DNA of 64,000 nt, taken from NCBI GenBank assembly GCA_949592205.1, contig CATIUR010000003.1:151031259-151095258 (forward strand), written 5' to 3'. Origin of the DNA: Helichrysum umbraculigerum (Eukaryota > Streptophyta > Magnoliopsida > Asterales > Asteraceae). The position numbers were made by a program, and so were the translations under genes. Below are positions 42,022 through 56,046 of the stretch, one piece after another. Position 1 is the stretch's first letter; every line of letters starts with the position of its first letter. The notes beneath the pieces are model-generated. The model was not told the origin of the DNA, did no database searches, and saw only the letters and a list, made by a program, of their open reading frames with translations.

Positions 42022-45000
42022 ATGTTGAGAGATTTGAAATTTCTGCGTCGGAATTCCGGCCAAAACCCTAAATTTGACGAACCTGAAAATGTACCTGTAA
42101 ATGTTAAACATCAAGAATCAAATGTATCTCAGATGTGTGCGGATTCTTCGTCTAGGCCGCCGTTCAATTCGATTCAAGAATCGGTGCAAAACCCTAGTAA
42201 AGTCAATAGGACACCTACTAAGGTCAATGGTAATATGAATTCGGAATCAGCGGTGCCAATGAGGACTCCCGAAAAACAAGGGGGGTTGAGTAAGAATCGG
42301 TATGGGTGGGGTTCAGAGTCAAGGAATGAGGGGAAAACAGGGAATGGGAATGGGAATATGAATATGATTACTCCTAGGTCATGTAGGACTGTGAGAGCTG
42401 CAAGTTCGGGGTATTCCGAGTGTAATTCTGCGCAGAATACACCTACAAAGAGTGTGAGTAAACCCCCGAATCCAGCGCTGTCTCATGGAGGTAGTTCACG
42501 ACCTCCTGTCGGTGGAGCTGTGCGTAACAATGCAAATTATTCTGCGTTATCTAGAGGATTGCAAAACACATACACTACTGTAAATACAGTTGAGGTACCA
42601 CATTTTGACCTCAAAGAAGATCCATCATTCTGGATGGATCATAATGTACAGGTGAGTTTTGTTTTATGATGTAAAATGTGTACTTGTGTTTCATAATTAT
42701 TTGATAAATAACCATTTATCTTATGGGATTTGTTTTTTCTTGTAGGTTTTGATACGAGTTCGTCCACTCAACAACATGGAGCTTAGTACTCAAGGTTACA
42801 ATAGGTGTTTAAAACAAGAGAGCGCACAAAGTCTGACCTTCTTAGGGCATCCAGAAACAAGATTCACTTTTGACCATGTTGCATGTGAAACCATTGATCA
42901 GGTACTATGAAGAGTATTTCATAGTTTTGTTTGTAAAGATATGCTGTTATTTGAATTGCAATATGTTACGTAATAATATTTTTTTGCAGGAAACACTTTT
43001 CAGGATGGCTGGTCTACCGATGGTGGAGAATTGCTTGTCGGGTTATAATAGCTGCATCTTTGCATATGGGCAGGTAATATGATAATATATTGGCTGTAGT
43101 TGGAAAAAGTAATATGTCACAAAATTTGAAATGTGGGAGCAGATATAATTATGTTCATGTGCTCTAAATTACTTGTTGATATTGGTTGTAGACAGGAAGT
43201 GGAAAGACACACACCATGCTTGGTGAAATAAATGAGCTTGAAGTAAAACCTAGTCCGTATCGGGGAATGACTCCTCGAATGTTTGAGTTCCTGTTTGCTA
43301 GAATCATTGCGGTAATTATGCCATAATTGTATATTCTTTTATTAGTTTTCTGATATACTCTTCATAGTTATTTATAATCAGTTTCATCTTGAAAAAATCA
43401 ATTTCGCTATCTACAGGAAGAGGAAAGTCGAGTAGATGAAAGATTAACGTACAATTGCAAGTGTTCATTTCTAGAGATATACAATGAGCAAATTACTGAT
43501 CTCCTTGACCCTTCCTCTACAAATTTGCAAGTAAGTTTGAGCATTTCATGACCTTAGAACAATTGCAGTTAGCTGTTGTTGTTTCTTGTGTTAATATTTG
43601 TTAATCTTTCAGCTAAGGGAAGATGTTAAGAAGGGTGTATATGTGGAAAATCTGACAGAATTTGAAGTTCACACTGTGGGTGATATTCTTAGGCTTCTGA
43701 GTCGGGTACTATACCATCACTTAAACCTTTTCTTTTGTTTGTTATCTTTACCTTTCTCTCATTATCGTTCTGTCTTTTGAGTCGTGTACTATACGATCAC
43801 GTAAACCTTTTCTTTTGTTTGTTATCTTTACCTTTCTCTCATTATTGTTCTGTCTTTTGTTAGGGTTCTGCAAATAGAAGAGTAGCTGCAACTAATATGA
43901 ACAGAGAAAGCAGTCGTTCCCACAGTGTTTTCACATGTGTGATTGAAAGCAGGTGGGAGAAAGATTCAACTTCCAACCTTCGATTTGCAAGGCTAAACCT
44001 CGTTGATCTAGCTGGTTCTGAAAGGTGCTGACTTCAACCACTGATCTTGATATTGCTGTTTTTATTTTTCAAGTTTTTGTGATACGACTCATTAAACCTC
44101 TCTTTCTCTTGTAATAGACAAAAAACTTCTGGCGCTGAAGGTGAGCGCTTAAAGGAAGCTGCAAGCATAAACAAATCATTATCTACTCTAGGGTATGAAC
44201 AGCGTACTTGGTGGCATTGTTGTCCCGAACACTTTTGGTTTCTAAATTTGGATCTTATGTGAATAATTAAAGTCAAGTATCATTATGTACACTATTATCT
44301 TACAATAGTCATATAGTTTATCGAACAATATGATTAAAAACGTGGTATGAATTAGTAATGCAATCGGAGAACCTTTTAACCTGTTTGATTGGTTCAGTCG
44401 GTTCTATCTAACTGTTGATGTATATTCATTTGACCCCTAGAGATTTGACATAAGCCGAATCTATTTATTTTTAAAATAAATGGGTCAAAATTGTTGTTTT
44501 GTGTTCCCATGTATGTAATGCCATTTTATTTAATTTTTTATGTAGGCATGTAATAATGGTTCTAGTAGATGGTGCTAATTCAAGGACACGACATATTCCT
44601 TATAGAGATTCAAGACTGACATTTCTTTTACAGGTAAACCATTTATTAATATTTATGTGAGATTCGATCTTTCATAATTGCTATTGCTTACAACACGCTG
44701 TTATGCAGGACTCACTGGGCGGAAATTCAAAAACAATGATAATAGCTAATGTTAGTCCCTCCATATGGTATGATCATATGTTTTTACTTGTGCTAAGACC
44801 CTTTAACTTAATTGTTTGTAGTTGTTTTCTGTTTTATTTTCCTTATTTGATGATTAATCAATAATCTTGTGTTTCCGTCAGTTCTACTACTGAAACTTTA
44901 AACACTTTAAAGTTCGCTCAGCGTGCAAAACTTATTCAGAACAATGTAAGATACTATTTTTGGTAGAATGTGGTGAAATTCACACATTTACTCTTGTTCT

Positions 45001-48000
45001 TAATTTGAATCGTTTAACGTTGTCTGTCATTTTAAAGGCTGTGGTTAATGAAGATGCCTCTGGAGATGTCATAGCGCTTCAACACAAGATACAACTTTTA
45101 ATGGTAATCTTGTTTTGTAACGTCCGAATTAATAAGAATAGATCCTTAACCACAATCCTGCAGATCATTTGTGGTAAATTTGATCTTTTTATTCTAAATA
45201 GGAGGAGCTTGATGTCCTTAAAAGGCAGAACGTTTCCAGGTCGTTAACTTTTGTTCCAAATGTCATTGAAAAGGCCAGACAAGAACATGAAAATGATTAT
45301 GATAGTGTGCCTGGACACGAGAACAAAATCCTGAGGGTTTCCTCTAAACAGGTATATTAATTGATTAAGTTGTATTAATTCCCAAAATGTTATAACTGTT
45401 TAGCCGTTTAGGTAATATTTACCTCGGGTCACTTATAATGAAGATAGTAGGAAATGGTGTACATGAGCTGAAAGCTATAAGATTTTCATCTATTGATGTA
45501 GTGTTTCTAACCTACTTCTGTTAATTCTACTTCCCAGCTTAAATCTTTAGAGACTTCATTGACTGGAGCCATGAGGAGAGAGCAGATGTCGGAAAATTCT
45601 ATAAAAAAACTTGAAGCCGAAATAGAGCATTTAAATCGCCTGGTAAAGTATTTTTACCCTTATGTCATGTCATTGACTTTTGTATATAAATGACGGTATT
45701 TGTATCAAAAGAAGTGGGGGCATTTTGTATCCACTTAGCTATAGATGGGTTGATTCTGCTCATGTGCCATCTTTAATGGCTCAAATGGGTTAAGATAAGG
45801 ATTTATTTAGGAAGGAAACGAATCACAGGGATCGAACCGGTGGAAAGTCATCTGCAGCGTAGTCAGATGCATATAAACCTCCTAAATAGCTTAATTTTCT
45901 GAAGTTCTTTTTTCTTGGCAATATTAAACTTTGTTAATCATATTTTGCACATCAACTTATTTGATAATTGGGTAAAAAAGCATTTGTTTGTCTTCCAATG
46001 CTGACCCCCCTATATTAAATTCACCAAAATCACCCGTTACCCAACTTGCTCATTCTGCCACCCCTGCCAAACATGAAATTTGCTTCTAGGTCCGTCAAAG
46101 AGAGGATGACAACAAATGCACAAAGATGATGTTGAAATTTAGAGAAGATAAAATTCAACGGATGGAGTCTCTTCTTGCTGGATCAATACCTGCAGACTCT
46201 TATTTGCTTGAAGAGAATAACACACTCACTGAAGAAATTCAAATGCTTCGTGCAAAAGCTGATAGGAACCCGGAAGTCACACGCTTTGCTTTGGAAAACA
46301 TTAGGCTTCTAGAACAACTTAGAAGGTAGATTTCAACAAAAAGAAGTTTTTCAATTTGAGGTTATCTTATTATATGTTATATTTCTCTACTAGATTTCAA
46401 GATTTTTACGAAGAAGGCGAGAGGGATTTGTTGCTAACTGAAGTATGCGAATTGAGGAATCAGGTATTCCTGAATTCTGATCCGAGCTAACTGATTCTCT
46501 TGTATTGAAATTCTTATAACCAAAACTTTCTTGACAGTTGGTTCTCTTTATTGATGAGAATTCCAAGCAAGGTGGTCCCATGCAAAAGGTAAGTTAGCCA
46601 ACTTTGTGGCTTTTAGTAACCTTTTTTTTGTCTATTTACCTATAATCTTCGATGCTTATAACATTTGTCAATAATGGCTACAGGAAGCTACTCACGACGA
46701 TGAAGAAAACAATTATCTTCAATTGGAGGTTGTACTAAGCCTTTTCTTAATAGAATATGAAAACGTATCATCAATCTAAATTTGGTTTTTCTTATTTTCT
46801 ATTCGATTTCAGTTGGAAAGGAGCCAGGAAGAGTTGGAGAAATGCAGGAATAACCTAAATTCTTGCTTAGAGAGAAATGCAAAACTCTGCAAGGAAATTG
46901 AGGATCTAAATGCTTTACTTAGAAACCAGAATTCTGCAGTGCATGACCATGATGGTGGTATTGAGGTCATTAAGGTTAGATATAGTTGTTATAAGAAACA
47001 ATTATGGTGCATATACAAGTTATTAAGATCCACATCGGAAGATTTAGATCTCTCTGATCACTAGCATATAATGTTCTTTTCAGGAGCCCATTTTGGAAAA
47101 TTCTTCCATAGGTGAGCGGTCATCACGTACATCTCACAAGACGTCTGAACTTCATCTGAATCACTCAGAAGAAGTTATGGATATGCAATTGGAGGTAAAT
47201 ATAAAGTTTAAATGGCTAGTGAAAAAACCGTTAGGAATGTGGGTTCAGCTTGTTCCAAAAACTCAAGCCTTGGCTTGGCTATGGCAGGCTTATACAGGCT
47301 TGATCTGTCCATCTTGCCACTTCTAATAACCAATAAACTTGATATTCTTTCAGGAGTACATAATGGAAGCTCCTGTTGGTGATCAGTCGTCTCATACATT
47401 TCTGAAGAAGAATGAAACTTCAGCAAAGTACATTGAAGAAGTTATGGATCTTCAACTGAAAGTAGACATTCTAGAGATGATTTTGAAGGAACAGAGCATG
47501 TCCCGTGGGGAAATAGAGGGAAAGACTTTATGTCTGAGCAGAGATTTAAAGTTGACAGAAGAAAAGTACTTGTTATTAACAAAAAGTAATCAATATCTAA
47601 TGGAGGAACTTGAGGAGGCAAAGTCTGTCATCGAGGCTCTTGAGACTCAACAACTTATATCTATCAACGAGCTGGAAGATCTTAGAAATAGTAATAAGCA
47701 ATATGTACAAGAACTGCATGAGAAAGAACTAAAAATCATATCTTTGAATGATAAGATTCATAATCAAGTATTAAGAGATTTGCCACCATCTTCAAATGAA
47801 CAAGAAAAGTTGAACAGGATGAAGGATTCTCTTGAAAAAGCGAGGAGAACAAATAATTTTTACAAAAGTGAACGGGAGTTCCATGCATCAAATGAAGAAG
47901 AAATGGATGAAGTGCGGAAACAAGTTGAGGCTGAAACTGCCGAGGTCATTGTTTGTTTGCAGGAAGAAATTAGCAGTCTTCAACAGCAAGTGCATGACAG

Positions 48001-51000
48001 TGACATGAAAGAAAAAGAGGCCAAATTGGAGTTGACTGTTTTGCAAGAGAAGTTGAATGTCACAACTGAATGCAACGAAACATTAAGGGAGAAGTATGAA
48101 GATAATGAAAGACAGTTGAACTTTATGACTAATGAGATTGAGGACATTCTTAGTTCGGGTCATGAGGCACTTGAGGATGCCTTAAATGATCTTCATGATG
48201 TCACAGCATGTGGGAAATTACAGATGATCACAAGAAGCATCTTTGAAAAGGAGTCACGAATAAAGGAACTTAAGTCGTGCTTAGAGGAAGCAAAAAACAG
48301 AGCTAATGAAATGGAGGGCAAGTTAAGGTCATTAAAAGGGGCGACTTTGGCTATGTCAGAAGCTCACCAACAAGACTGCAGTGATAAGGATCAAATAATT
48401 CATCAACTGTCATCACAACTGAGTGAGAAAAGCAGTATGATAGTTCAATTGAATAATGCAATAAAAAAAAGGGAGGAGGAAATCAAGAAGGCAAATATCT
48501 GTGCGATGGGAGCATTTGTGACTGTGAACAGGTTTTCTGAGATGAAAGATGATTATCTTGAAGGGTTGACAAAGAAAGAAGTAGAGCTTGATGAATTGAA
48601 AAAGAATCACATGGTAAGTTTTCCAATTGATGCATTTTGGAGGTGACAATTTTGACCCATTTAATTTTGAACGGGTCGATTCAGGTTACATTGGATCTAT
48701 AATGGGTCCCATAATTAAATAGCTTAATGAGACTGGTCAATTCGGCCGAGCTCACCCAAAGAAGATTTTAAATGCATAAAACCTCATAATCATTTCCATT
48801 CAAACATATTGTATTATAATCGGAATAATATACTTTTTATAATCGTATTTGGTGCCCTAATCATCTTTAAAAAAATTAAGAATGTTTGACAAAAATTGTG
48901 GGGGTGCAACCTGACCTGTTTTGACTCGTAAAAAAATTCACCCGTTCTAAACTGTTACCGATTCCGTCCACTTGGCCATCTCTAGATGGATTAGATATTT
49001 TGGTCAAATCTTAATTTTTTAGTTTGTGAACAAAACATTGATATTCATTACTTGGTTATTTCAGACTTGCAGGAGTTCAAGAGATGTGAGTCGCAGGGAT
49101 GATACCATTAGTCTTTTGAAGAAAGAGCTAGAGACTGCCCTTGGGAGTCTCAATGGAGTGAAAACTGAGATGGCAAGACTACATTCAGAGAAAGAAGTGA
49201 TTCGGCTTTCTGAAAAGCAGAGTCATAGAAGTATTGAACTTCTTGTGCCACAGGTTCTGGAATTACAATCTATTGTCGATAACTATGAAAAACAAGTAGG
49301 AGTAGCAATGGTTTCTTTGGATCACAAGATACAGACTGTTGAAGAACTTATCCAGGAATCATGCAAATCCTGCTGCCAGAAAACAATGGTATTTTTTATA
49401 TCTAACATTCACTCAAATATTTTACATAATTTTTCAAATTACTTGTTAGATGGATGAAATAGATGTGGCAATTTCAAGCTATTTAGGTTATGTTTTATCT
49501 CAAATGGGCATTGTATAAGCTTTATCTAAAGGGGAAGGGGATGGATCCGCAGTCTATTTTTAATGCATGCTACCTCCTAAGTTGTTTTCTTCAAAAATTA
49601 ATATAAAGTTTACAGTTTCAGGAGGAAGCAATAGCAGATTTGTTAGTGAAAGAGATTGAGCTCGTTATCGTGTCATCAGTACTTCTAGAAAAAGATTCAC
49701 AGAGAAAGGATCTCGAAAAAGAGAATACGAACATATGTACGGTTTTTGAGAAGCTTAAGAAAGACATAGTTATATGCAATGTGGACAAACAATTATTGGA
49801 TGCAATCTTGTTGGACAAAGAAGCAGAGGTTGCATTTTTCCACAAAGATGCTGAGGAAAAACGAAGTAAAATGCTTGTAACAAGTCAAATGCTTGAAATG
49901 ACATCATGTAAACATCAAGAAGAGCTGGAAAATAAAGATGTCGAGCTGAGAAACGTGAGGTTACGTGAGGAGGAGATAACGGCAGAATATTTTGCTATTT
50001 CCCGAGACATGGAGGAGATGAAATCTGCCCTCAAACAATGGGAAGCTATTAATGTTTTGAGCTCAAAAGAGTGTGTAAATCTGATAAGGTCTGCGGATAT
50101 GAAGAATAACAGAGTGTTTAATTTATTAAGTGAGAGAACTGTGTCACTAGAGCAAAGGTTTGAAGAAATAAACAGCTGTACTGAAAATCTGAATATTTTC
50201 ATAGAAGAATTTGAGTTTTTAGAAAATCTTGCTAAAGAGGTAATTCTTGAAAATAGTCATCTTCAAAGTGAGTTGGTTAGGAAGGATGAAGTTGTTGAAG
50301 GGTTATTATTTGATCTACGTTTATTGCAGGAATCTTCCTCCAATAAACAGGATCAGAAAGATGAAATTGAAGAATTGACAGCTTCTTTGGAGGCTTTAGA
50401 GGTTGAGCTTGATGAAAATATTGTAAAAAAACAAATGCTTGAATCTCAGTTAAAGGAGAAAGTTTCCGTGATTACCATGCTCGAGGCAGATGTTTTGAAA
50501 GAGGGTGAATTGGTAAAATCACTTTCTTCAGAAATTGAAATGCTGACAGAAAGTGTAAAAGATACCTTGAAAGCAAAAGAGACGACTGAGGTGGAGTTGA
50601 TAGAGGTAAAGAAAGCTAATGAAAGCTTTGAAATGGAGTTGGTGCAGTTGGAATCTGCTCTTGTGGAAATGAGAACATTGGTTGGATCAAGAACGCGTGA
50701 GTTGGATAATGTTAGTTCTAGGAGGGATGATCTCTATGCCGAGGTAATTGAACTAAGAAAGGAGTTAGAGATGGCACAAGCCCTTGCTGAAGAAAATGAG
50801 GCAATCGCAACAGAAGCTAAACAGGTATCTGAATCGTTATTGTTTCATGTTTACTTGATGAATTCTATAAGTTGCAATTTCAATCCATTTACCGTTGAAT
50901 ATGTAAGTTTGGGCTATGTATTATATTTAACCAGTTGAAAGTTGCCCATAGTGTTTTTTAATGCATAAAACCTCGTAAATCCTCTTATTTAAACATTGTA

Positions 51001-54000
51001 GATTATTATACTACTAAAACCTTTTTAATCATATTTGACCAGTACTAGAAGTACGCATTCGTAACCAAACCTGTTTTGAGTTGTTACCTAGCCTGTACAA
51101 GGCACCCATTTTTGTCACCTCGAATGAAATCTCATGCATATGTTCCTAATGAATTATTGTCACAAACAACTGTTTAGATGGCTGAAACGAGTAGAGTGTA
51201 TGCTGAAGAGAAGGACGAGGAGGTGAAACTGTATGAGAAATCCGTTCAGGAGCTTGAATTTATTGTGAACGCCCTCGAGAGCCAGGTGAGCTTTCTTATT
51301 GACATTAATATAGAAAGTATTTCACCTGCCCCATTAGTATCTCAACATTTCCTGTTGGAATATTACAATTTACAAGACCTCTTTGCTTGTTATCTTGATT
51401 GTATTGGTTTCGCTTGACAAATGCTTTATCCTGTCATTGACCTGGGCATTTTAGATGATTGATAAATCAAACATTGTAATTTTTTTGGGATAAGGCAGTA
51501 TATGCTTGGACATCTATATTAAATGTAAATTGAGAACTATGTCAATGTCTCTACGTATTTAAGGTTGACATGGTCAAAGGAGAGGCTGAAAGGCAACGCT
51601 TGCAACGTGAAGAGCTGGAAGTAGAGTTCCAAGCTTTTAAGCAGCAGATTAACAGCGTCAATAGTAGCGATTTGGACATGAAATCGCTTCTGAATGAGAA
51701 GGAGAATTGTCTTCAAGAGGTCTTCCAACGCGTTCAAATTCTCGAGAAAGAGATTGCCTCCAAGGATTCAGAGGTGCAAGTTCTTCCATTTTCGCCTTTT
51801 CGTGCTTCAATTTGTAGGTATATTTAGGTCACAACTTCTTTTATTTTATTTTATTTTATTTTATTTTCCGCAGATTATGCAGCATAAAGCACACATCGCT
51901 GAGCTTAATCTGCATGCTGAAGCTCAAGCTAGAGAGTATAAACAAACAGTAAGCCAAATTCTTGTTACCCACTTTATAGTAAAACTTTAATGTGAGTTTT
52001 TTTGGATGACTATGCACATGATCAAGTATGTGTTAACACAGATTGTGAAATGCTGACTCTTTTTGGGACTTGCATGAGTGCTTTTTCATGTTTCTTATTT
52101 TATTTTTAATAAACTCTGAACAACAGTTCAAGACGTTGGAGGCAATGGCTGATCAAGTTAAATCGGATGGATCTGCTCCACACCTCTCTAATTCACCATC
52201 AAAGAAACTAGAAAAGAATGCATCAAGATCAAGGGGTTCTGGGTCTCCTTTTAAATGCATTGGTATAGGTCTGGCACATCAAATGAAGTCTGAGAGAGAT
52301 GGAGAGATGGCTGCAGCAAGACAAAGAATTGAAGAGCTTGAAGCATTGGCTGCAAATCGGCAAAAAGAGGCATAATTTTTGTTCTTTTCTCTCATTTTGA
52401 TTCTTTTCATAGTCATTGTGTCTTATATGGATTTATATCTTCAGATATTCGCTCTGAATGCAAAATTAGCTATGTCGGGGAGCATGACTCATGATGTGTT
52501 GCGTGATCTGTTGGGCATAAAGTTGGATATGACTGCTTATTCGGTAAACCTATATCTTGTTTATTGTATGGATTCCAATTCTGAATTATCTCTGAATGGT
52601 TTGATTGTGTTTAATGGCAGTCCTTGGTGGATGGACACCAAATCGAGGAAATAAATGAAAAGGCTCGGGCTCATAATGCTGGAGTGCAGTTTGAGGTATG
52701 ATAAGGTTTATCAAAACATTTAACATTTTCATCTTTTGAGTCTTATATGTATGAAGTGACGATTGATAAAAACGAAGTTGTTGGTTCATTTCTGAATGAC
52801 CTTTCTTTGTTGCAGGAAGAGGAGGTTATTAAGCTCAAGCAGCAACTGAATGAGTTGGTCACTGAGCGAAAAGGGTAAATATAGTTATACCGTTGTAATA
52901 ATATAGTTTTTAATCATATCTTAATAGCGGAGTATTTATTTTGACTTGCCCTGAAATTACCTACATTGATTTGCCACCCAGTGAGTCTGCCTATTTTGCC
53001 ACATCTGGTAAAATGTAGAGGTACCTTTGTAATTGTTCTACGCATGACCTCCTAACATTCATTTAATGCTTTAAAAAATATGCTAGGTGGTTGGAGGAAA
53101 TAGAAAGGAAGCAAGCTGAGATGATTGCAGCACAGGTTGCATTAGAACAATTCCGTCAAAGAGATCGTTTACTTTCAACTGAAAACGAAATGTTTAAGGT
53201 CTGAAACCCAAAATACTCTTGGTGCACTTTATATGCTTTAACTATGTCTTTTGCTAACTTGCTTTAATTTTTATAGGCTGAAATATATAATCACAAGATG
53301 AAAGTTCTTGAGCTTGAAACTGAAGTAAATAAGTTATCGGGACAGCAAAATCTTCAACAGAGAATTCACCATCACACCAAAATAAAGGCAAGTTATCAGC
53401 TATAACTTTCATTTTGTGCTATTAATTTGGTTTGATAAAATGTAACTGACGATAAGATTTTAAACAGGAGGAGAACAATGTGTTAAAAGCCCAAAATGAA
53501 GAACTGAGTCGTAAGTTGAGAAAAACTGATGCTAGATTTTGCCGTTTTAAAGAAGAGCTTGCTAATTTACGTGCAGCCAGTGGGAAGAACTCCTATTATG
53601 TGGAAGATAAGCTACAAATAGATGAAAAACTTAAGGTTGGTATCTATATGGTGACCTTACTGTTGCTCCAAGACTAGACCTTACTGGAAAAGATTGATTT
53701 ATATTTTGTTAAATGTTACAGGAAACTGAAGATGAGAGGGATCAATTAGCACAGAAGTTGGCAGCCTTATGCACCAGCATTTTAAAGGTTAGTGTTGAGT
53801 TTTAGTATATGTGTATTGTAGAGGTTGCTAAACGGCCGGGTCAGGCAATGAAAGTGAAGTGCAAATACCATTTCTCGATTTAATATATGATAGTTAACTT
53901 TTATTAGCAAAAATACACAAATGCACACCTTGTTAATCTTTCTTTCTTTCTACAACAGGCAGCTGGAGTAACTGGGCAGACATCTGATGTTAGTGTATCC

Positions 54001-54293
54001 ATGGCAGAAGAAGCATTGGAACAGTTCCAATCTCTTGTGGCCACCCTCGAAAGGGAATTACAAGATCTGCAATATAAGGTATACATACATATAATCCTTT
54101 TCTTTTGGTATGGACCAATAATCATTTTGCGGAGTAGTACTTACGCTAATGTATTTAATGGTTTTAACAGACTAGAATTAGTAATGAACGAGTACGGCTA
54201 TCTAATATCATGCCTCAGACGGCTAATGAAAACCGACAAACCAACAGTAGATCATCCGGTCGAAGCCCATTTCTTTCGACTTTAGATCGGTGA
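42022..54293 (+). CDS. KIN12: KIN-12-class (POK-like) phragmoplast kinesin, 36 coding exons, 2331 aa
   Basis: A microtubule motor of the plant KIN-12 family, which acts at the phragmoplast and division plane. Exons by eye: 42022-42651, 42746-42901, 42990-43073, 43192-43311, 43417-43530, 43613-43705, 43864-44024, 44118-44192, 44546-44633, 44709-44767, 44882-44945, 45038-45103, 45202-45351, 45538-45642, 46090-46325, 46394-46463, 46538-46588, 46684-46728, 46813-46974, 47084-47194, 47354-48613, 49065-49388, 49622-50824, 51178-51285, 51564-51773, 51874-51948, 52127-52369, 52445-52543, 52621-52695, 52816-52874, 53087-53198, 53277-53387, 53468-53635, 53722-53787, 53959-54078, 54171-54293. They sum to 6996 bases and stay in frame. 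The motor covers about 205-548: P-loop GQTGSGKTHTM (289-299), switch I NRESSRSH (412-419), switch II LVDLAGSE (445-452). A coiled-coil tail follows. YEEGERDLLLTEV and AEEKDEEVKLYEKSV match my memory of POK1/POK2-type tails. Introns 27 and 32 start with GC. It appears intact; which KIN-12 subgroup is uncertain. Confidence 0.9.
43698..43857 (+). repeat. 80-bp tandem duplication in kinesin intron 6
   Basis: Two 80-base copies, differing at a handful of sites, run from the last bases of exon 6 through its donor (GAGTCGGGTACTA at 43699) to a second copy (GAGTCGTGTACTA at 43779). The copy thus includes a second potential donor at 43786. Reading from the first donor into the duplicate meets an in-frame TGA at 43778. 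Confidence 0.9.
48614..49064 (+). repeat. kinesin intron 21 with MITE-like remnant
   Basis: Phrases such as GACCCATTT, AATGCATAAAACCTC and GACCTGTTTTGACTCG appear here. Similar ones recur in intron 23 (AATGCATAAAACCTCG at 50961, AACCTGTTTTGAG at 51067), and others in intron 14 and the germin-like gene intron (GGAGGTTGTATGCAT near 62515). They look like scattered members of one short non-coding repeat family. I cannot define their ends. Confidence 0.35.
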
Positions 54294-55176
54294 AGCTCGT
54301 TTGGCACATAACATTCAAGATTTCTTGAATATCTGAATATACTCTTGGTGGCCATATGAAAGGTTATGTTGTATAGTTTTGTAAAAAGGGTGACCCCCAG
54401 TTTTTTTGGTTGAAACTTTTTTACATGTTGTAAAGAGCCGTTTCATAGGCTCATTATTCATAAGAAATTTTGTGTAGTTATATAGTTGTAAAATTAAAAT
54501 CAACATCAAGATTATAAATTTTAACCACAAATTATGTCAGGTTTCTTCAAAAATTTAAAATTTTCTCATTAGCACTTCACTTTTTTGTTCGTTTGTTTAT
54601 TTACTCAAGTTATGTGGTTAATCAATCATTTGTCATCCAATGTCATATTAAATTAACTTACCTTTTTGCTCAAAACCAAATTAAGTTACCTTTAATGAAC
54701 CTACCCGTTATTTATGCCTTTTCTAGGAGTTCTTGACGTTGTATATTATTAGCGATGTAAAATGATCGGTAGACTTAAATTTACGTAGACTAAGAAGTGA
54801 TAGGTCGGTTTGAAAAATTAATTGGATAATATTAAGAGATAATAATATTCAACCAATCAAATAAATAGGTCTACTTTTAAGTCTGAGGCCTATTTAGCAT
54901 TACTCATTAGCAATACAAATATTAGTTGTTGTGAGTAATTTTATTTACAATATTCATACTTCCGTTATTACTAATGATGGTAGTTCAGTGTTGGTGGACA
55001 TGCAACTCTAAATTCGGATGTAATGGGTTTAATTACTATGAATTATGAGTTACGCGATTTACCTAGCCATGTTAGATTTGGTAATCTCATGTTAAGATTT
55101 AAATGCGGATGTAATGGTTTTTACCTTGTTTTTTTACATTTTGGTATTCTAAATTTAGATAATTTTATATAAATAA
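54294..55176. other. kinesin 3' UTR and AT-rich flank
   Basis: The 3' UTR probably covers the first few hundred bases. No further gene is visible before the Helitron terminus at 55177. Confidence 0.5.
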
Positions 55177-55206
55177 CTAGATTTTAAACCCGTGTATACA
55201 CACGGG
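55177..55206 (-). mobile_element. Helitron 3' terminus (minus strand)
   Basis: The hairpin CCCGTGT/ACACGGG with loop ATAC (55189-55206) is followed on the minus strand by 8 bases and CTAG (55180-55177), with a T outside. The geometry equals the ends at 37371 and 40614. The body extends to the right but is broken by the (TA)n-flanked element. Confidence 0.5.
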
Positions 55207-55269
55207 TCGTTGATTTTTATTATCAAATTTCGTATTTAGTATTTTGTTTCTAATAATAAAGTGCGTAAG

Positions 55270-55272
<3 letters not shown>

Positions 55273-55322
<50 letters not shown>
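55273..55322. repeat. TA microsatellite (left)
   Basis: About 50 bases of TA, abutting the left inverted end of the TIR element. Confidence 0.95.
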
Positions 55323-55326
<4 letters not shown>

Positions 55327-56046
55327 AAGTTCAAATGAGAACTAATCAAATATACAGAACTGCAAGAACCAATATAAGCCATTGATAATGTTGATCGATG
55401 GTTCAAAATAACAGATGGCATGATTGTAAATAACAAATGTATAACTAATATTTTAAAAGTGTTAAGGGGTTATAAATGTAATTTTCCACTGACAGTTAAT
55501 CATAATAAATTTCAGACCAATCAGATTTTTTGTCTTTCTAAATGTTGTCCTCTACCATACGACCTGATGTTGAACCAATCTTCTTCCCAGTTATATCGTG
55601 GCACTGAAATGTTTTTAAAATTGATTTCACTATAGTCTAAATCACCTCTTCGATCATTTCATTGTACACAACTAATGGGAGTTAGGATACAGCAAAGTAT
55701 TAAGAAACCCGTGTTCACATGTGCACAAGTAGATTTTCTTAATGAGGAAGATGAACATGCATTAAACGCACCCAATTAGAAACAAATCCCTTTGTTCTTG
55801 CTGTTTCAAAAGAGAGAATAACAAGGCAATATGAATATACACTTTAATATTATTATGTGAACATGTGCACAATTACTTTCACTGAAATTTCTTCTCCCTT
55901 GTTCAAATATGAACGCTAAAATCTTCATGTGAACATGTGCACAAGTATTTTAGTGTTATTTATTTTCCCTTGTTCACATATGAACATTTACTAGGAATAA
56001 AATAAGATATTGTCATGACAAGATTGTGCACATGTTAACACGTAGG

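Noticed and set aside
45826..45890. tRNA-like B box on the minus strand in kinesin intron 14
   Set aside because: Only one box is present, with no A box, body or tail that would support a SINE or tRNA.
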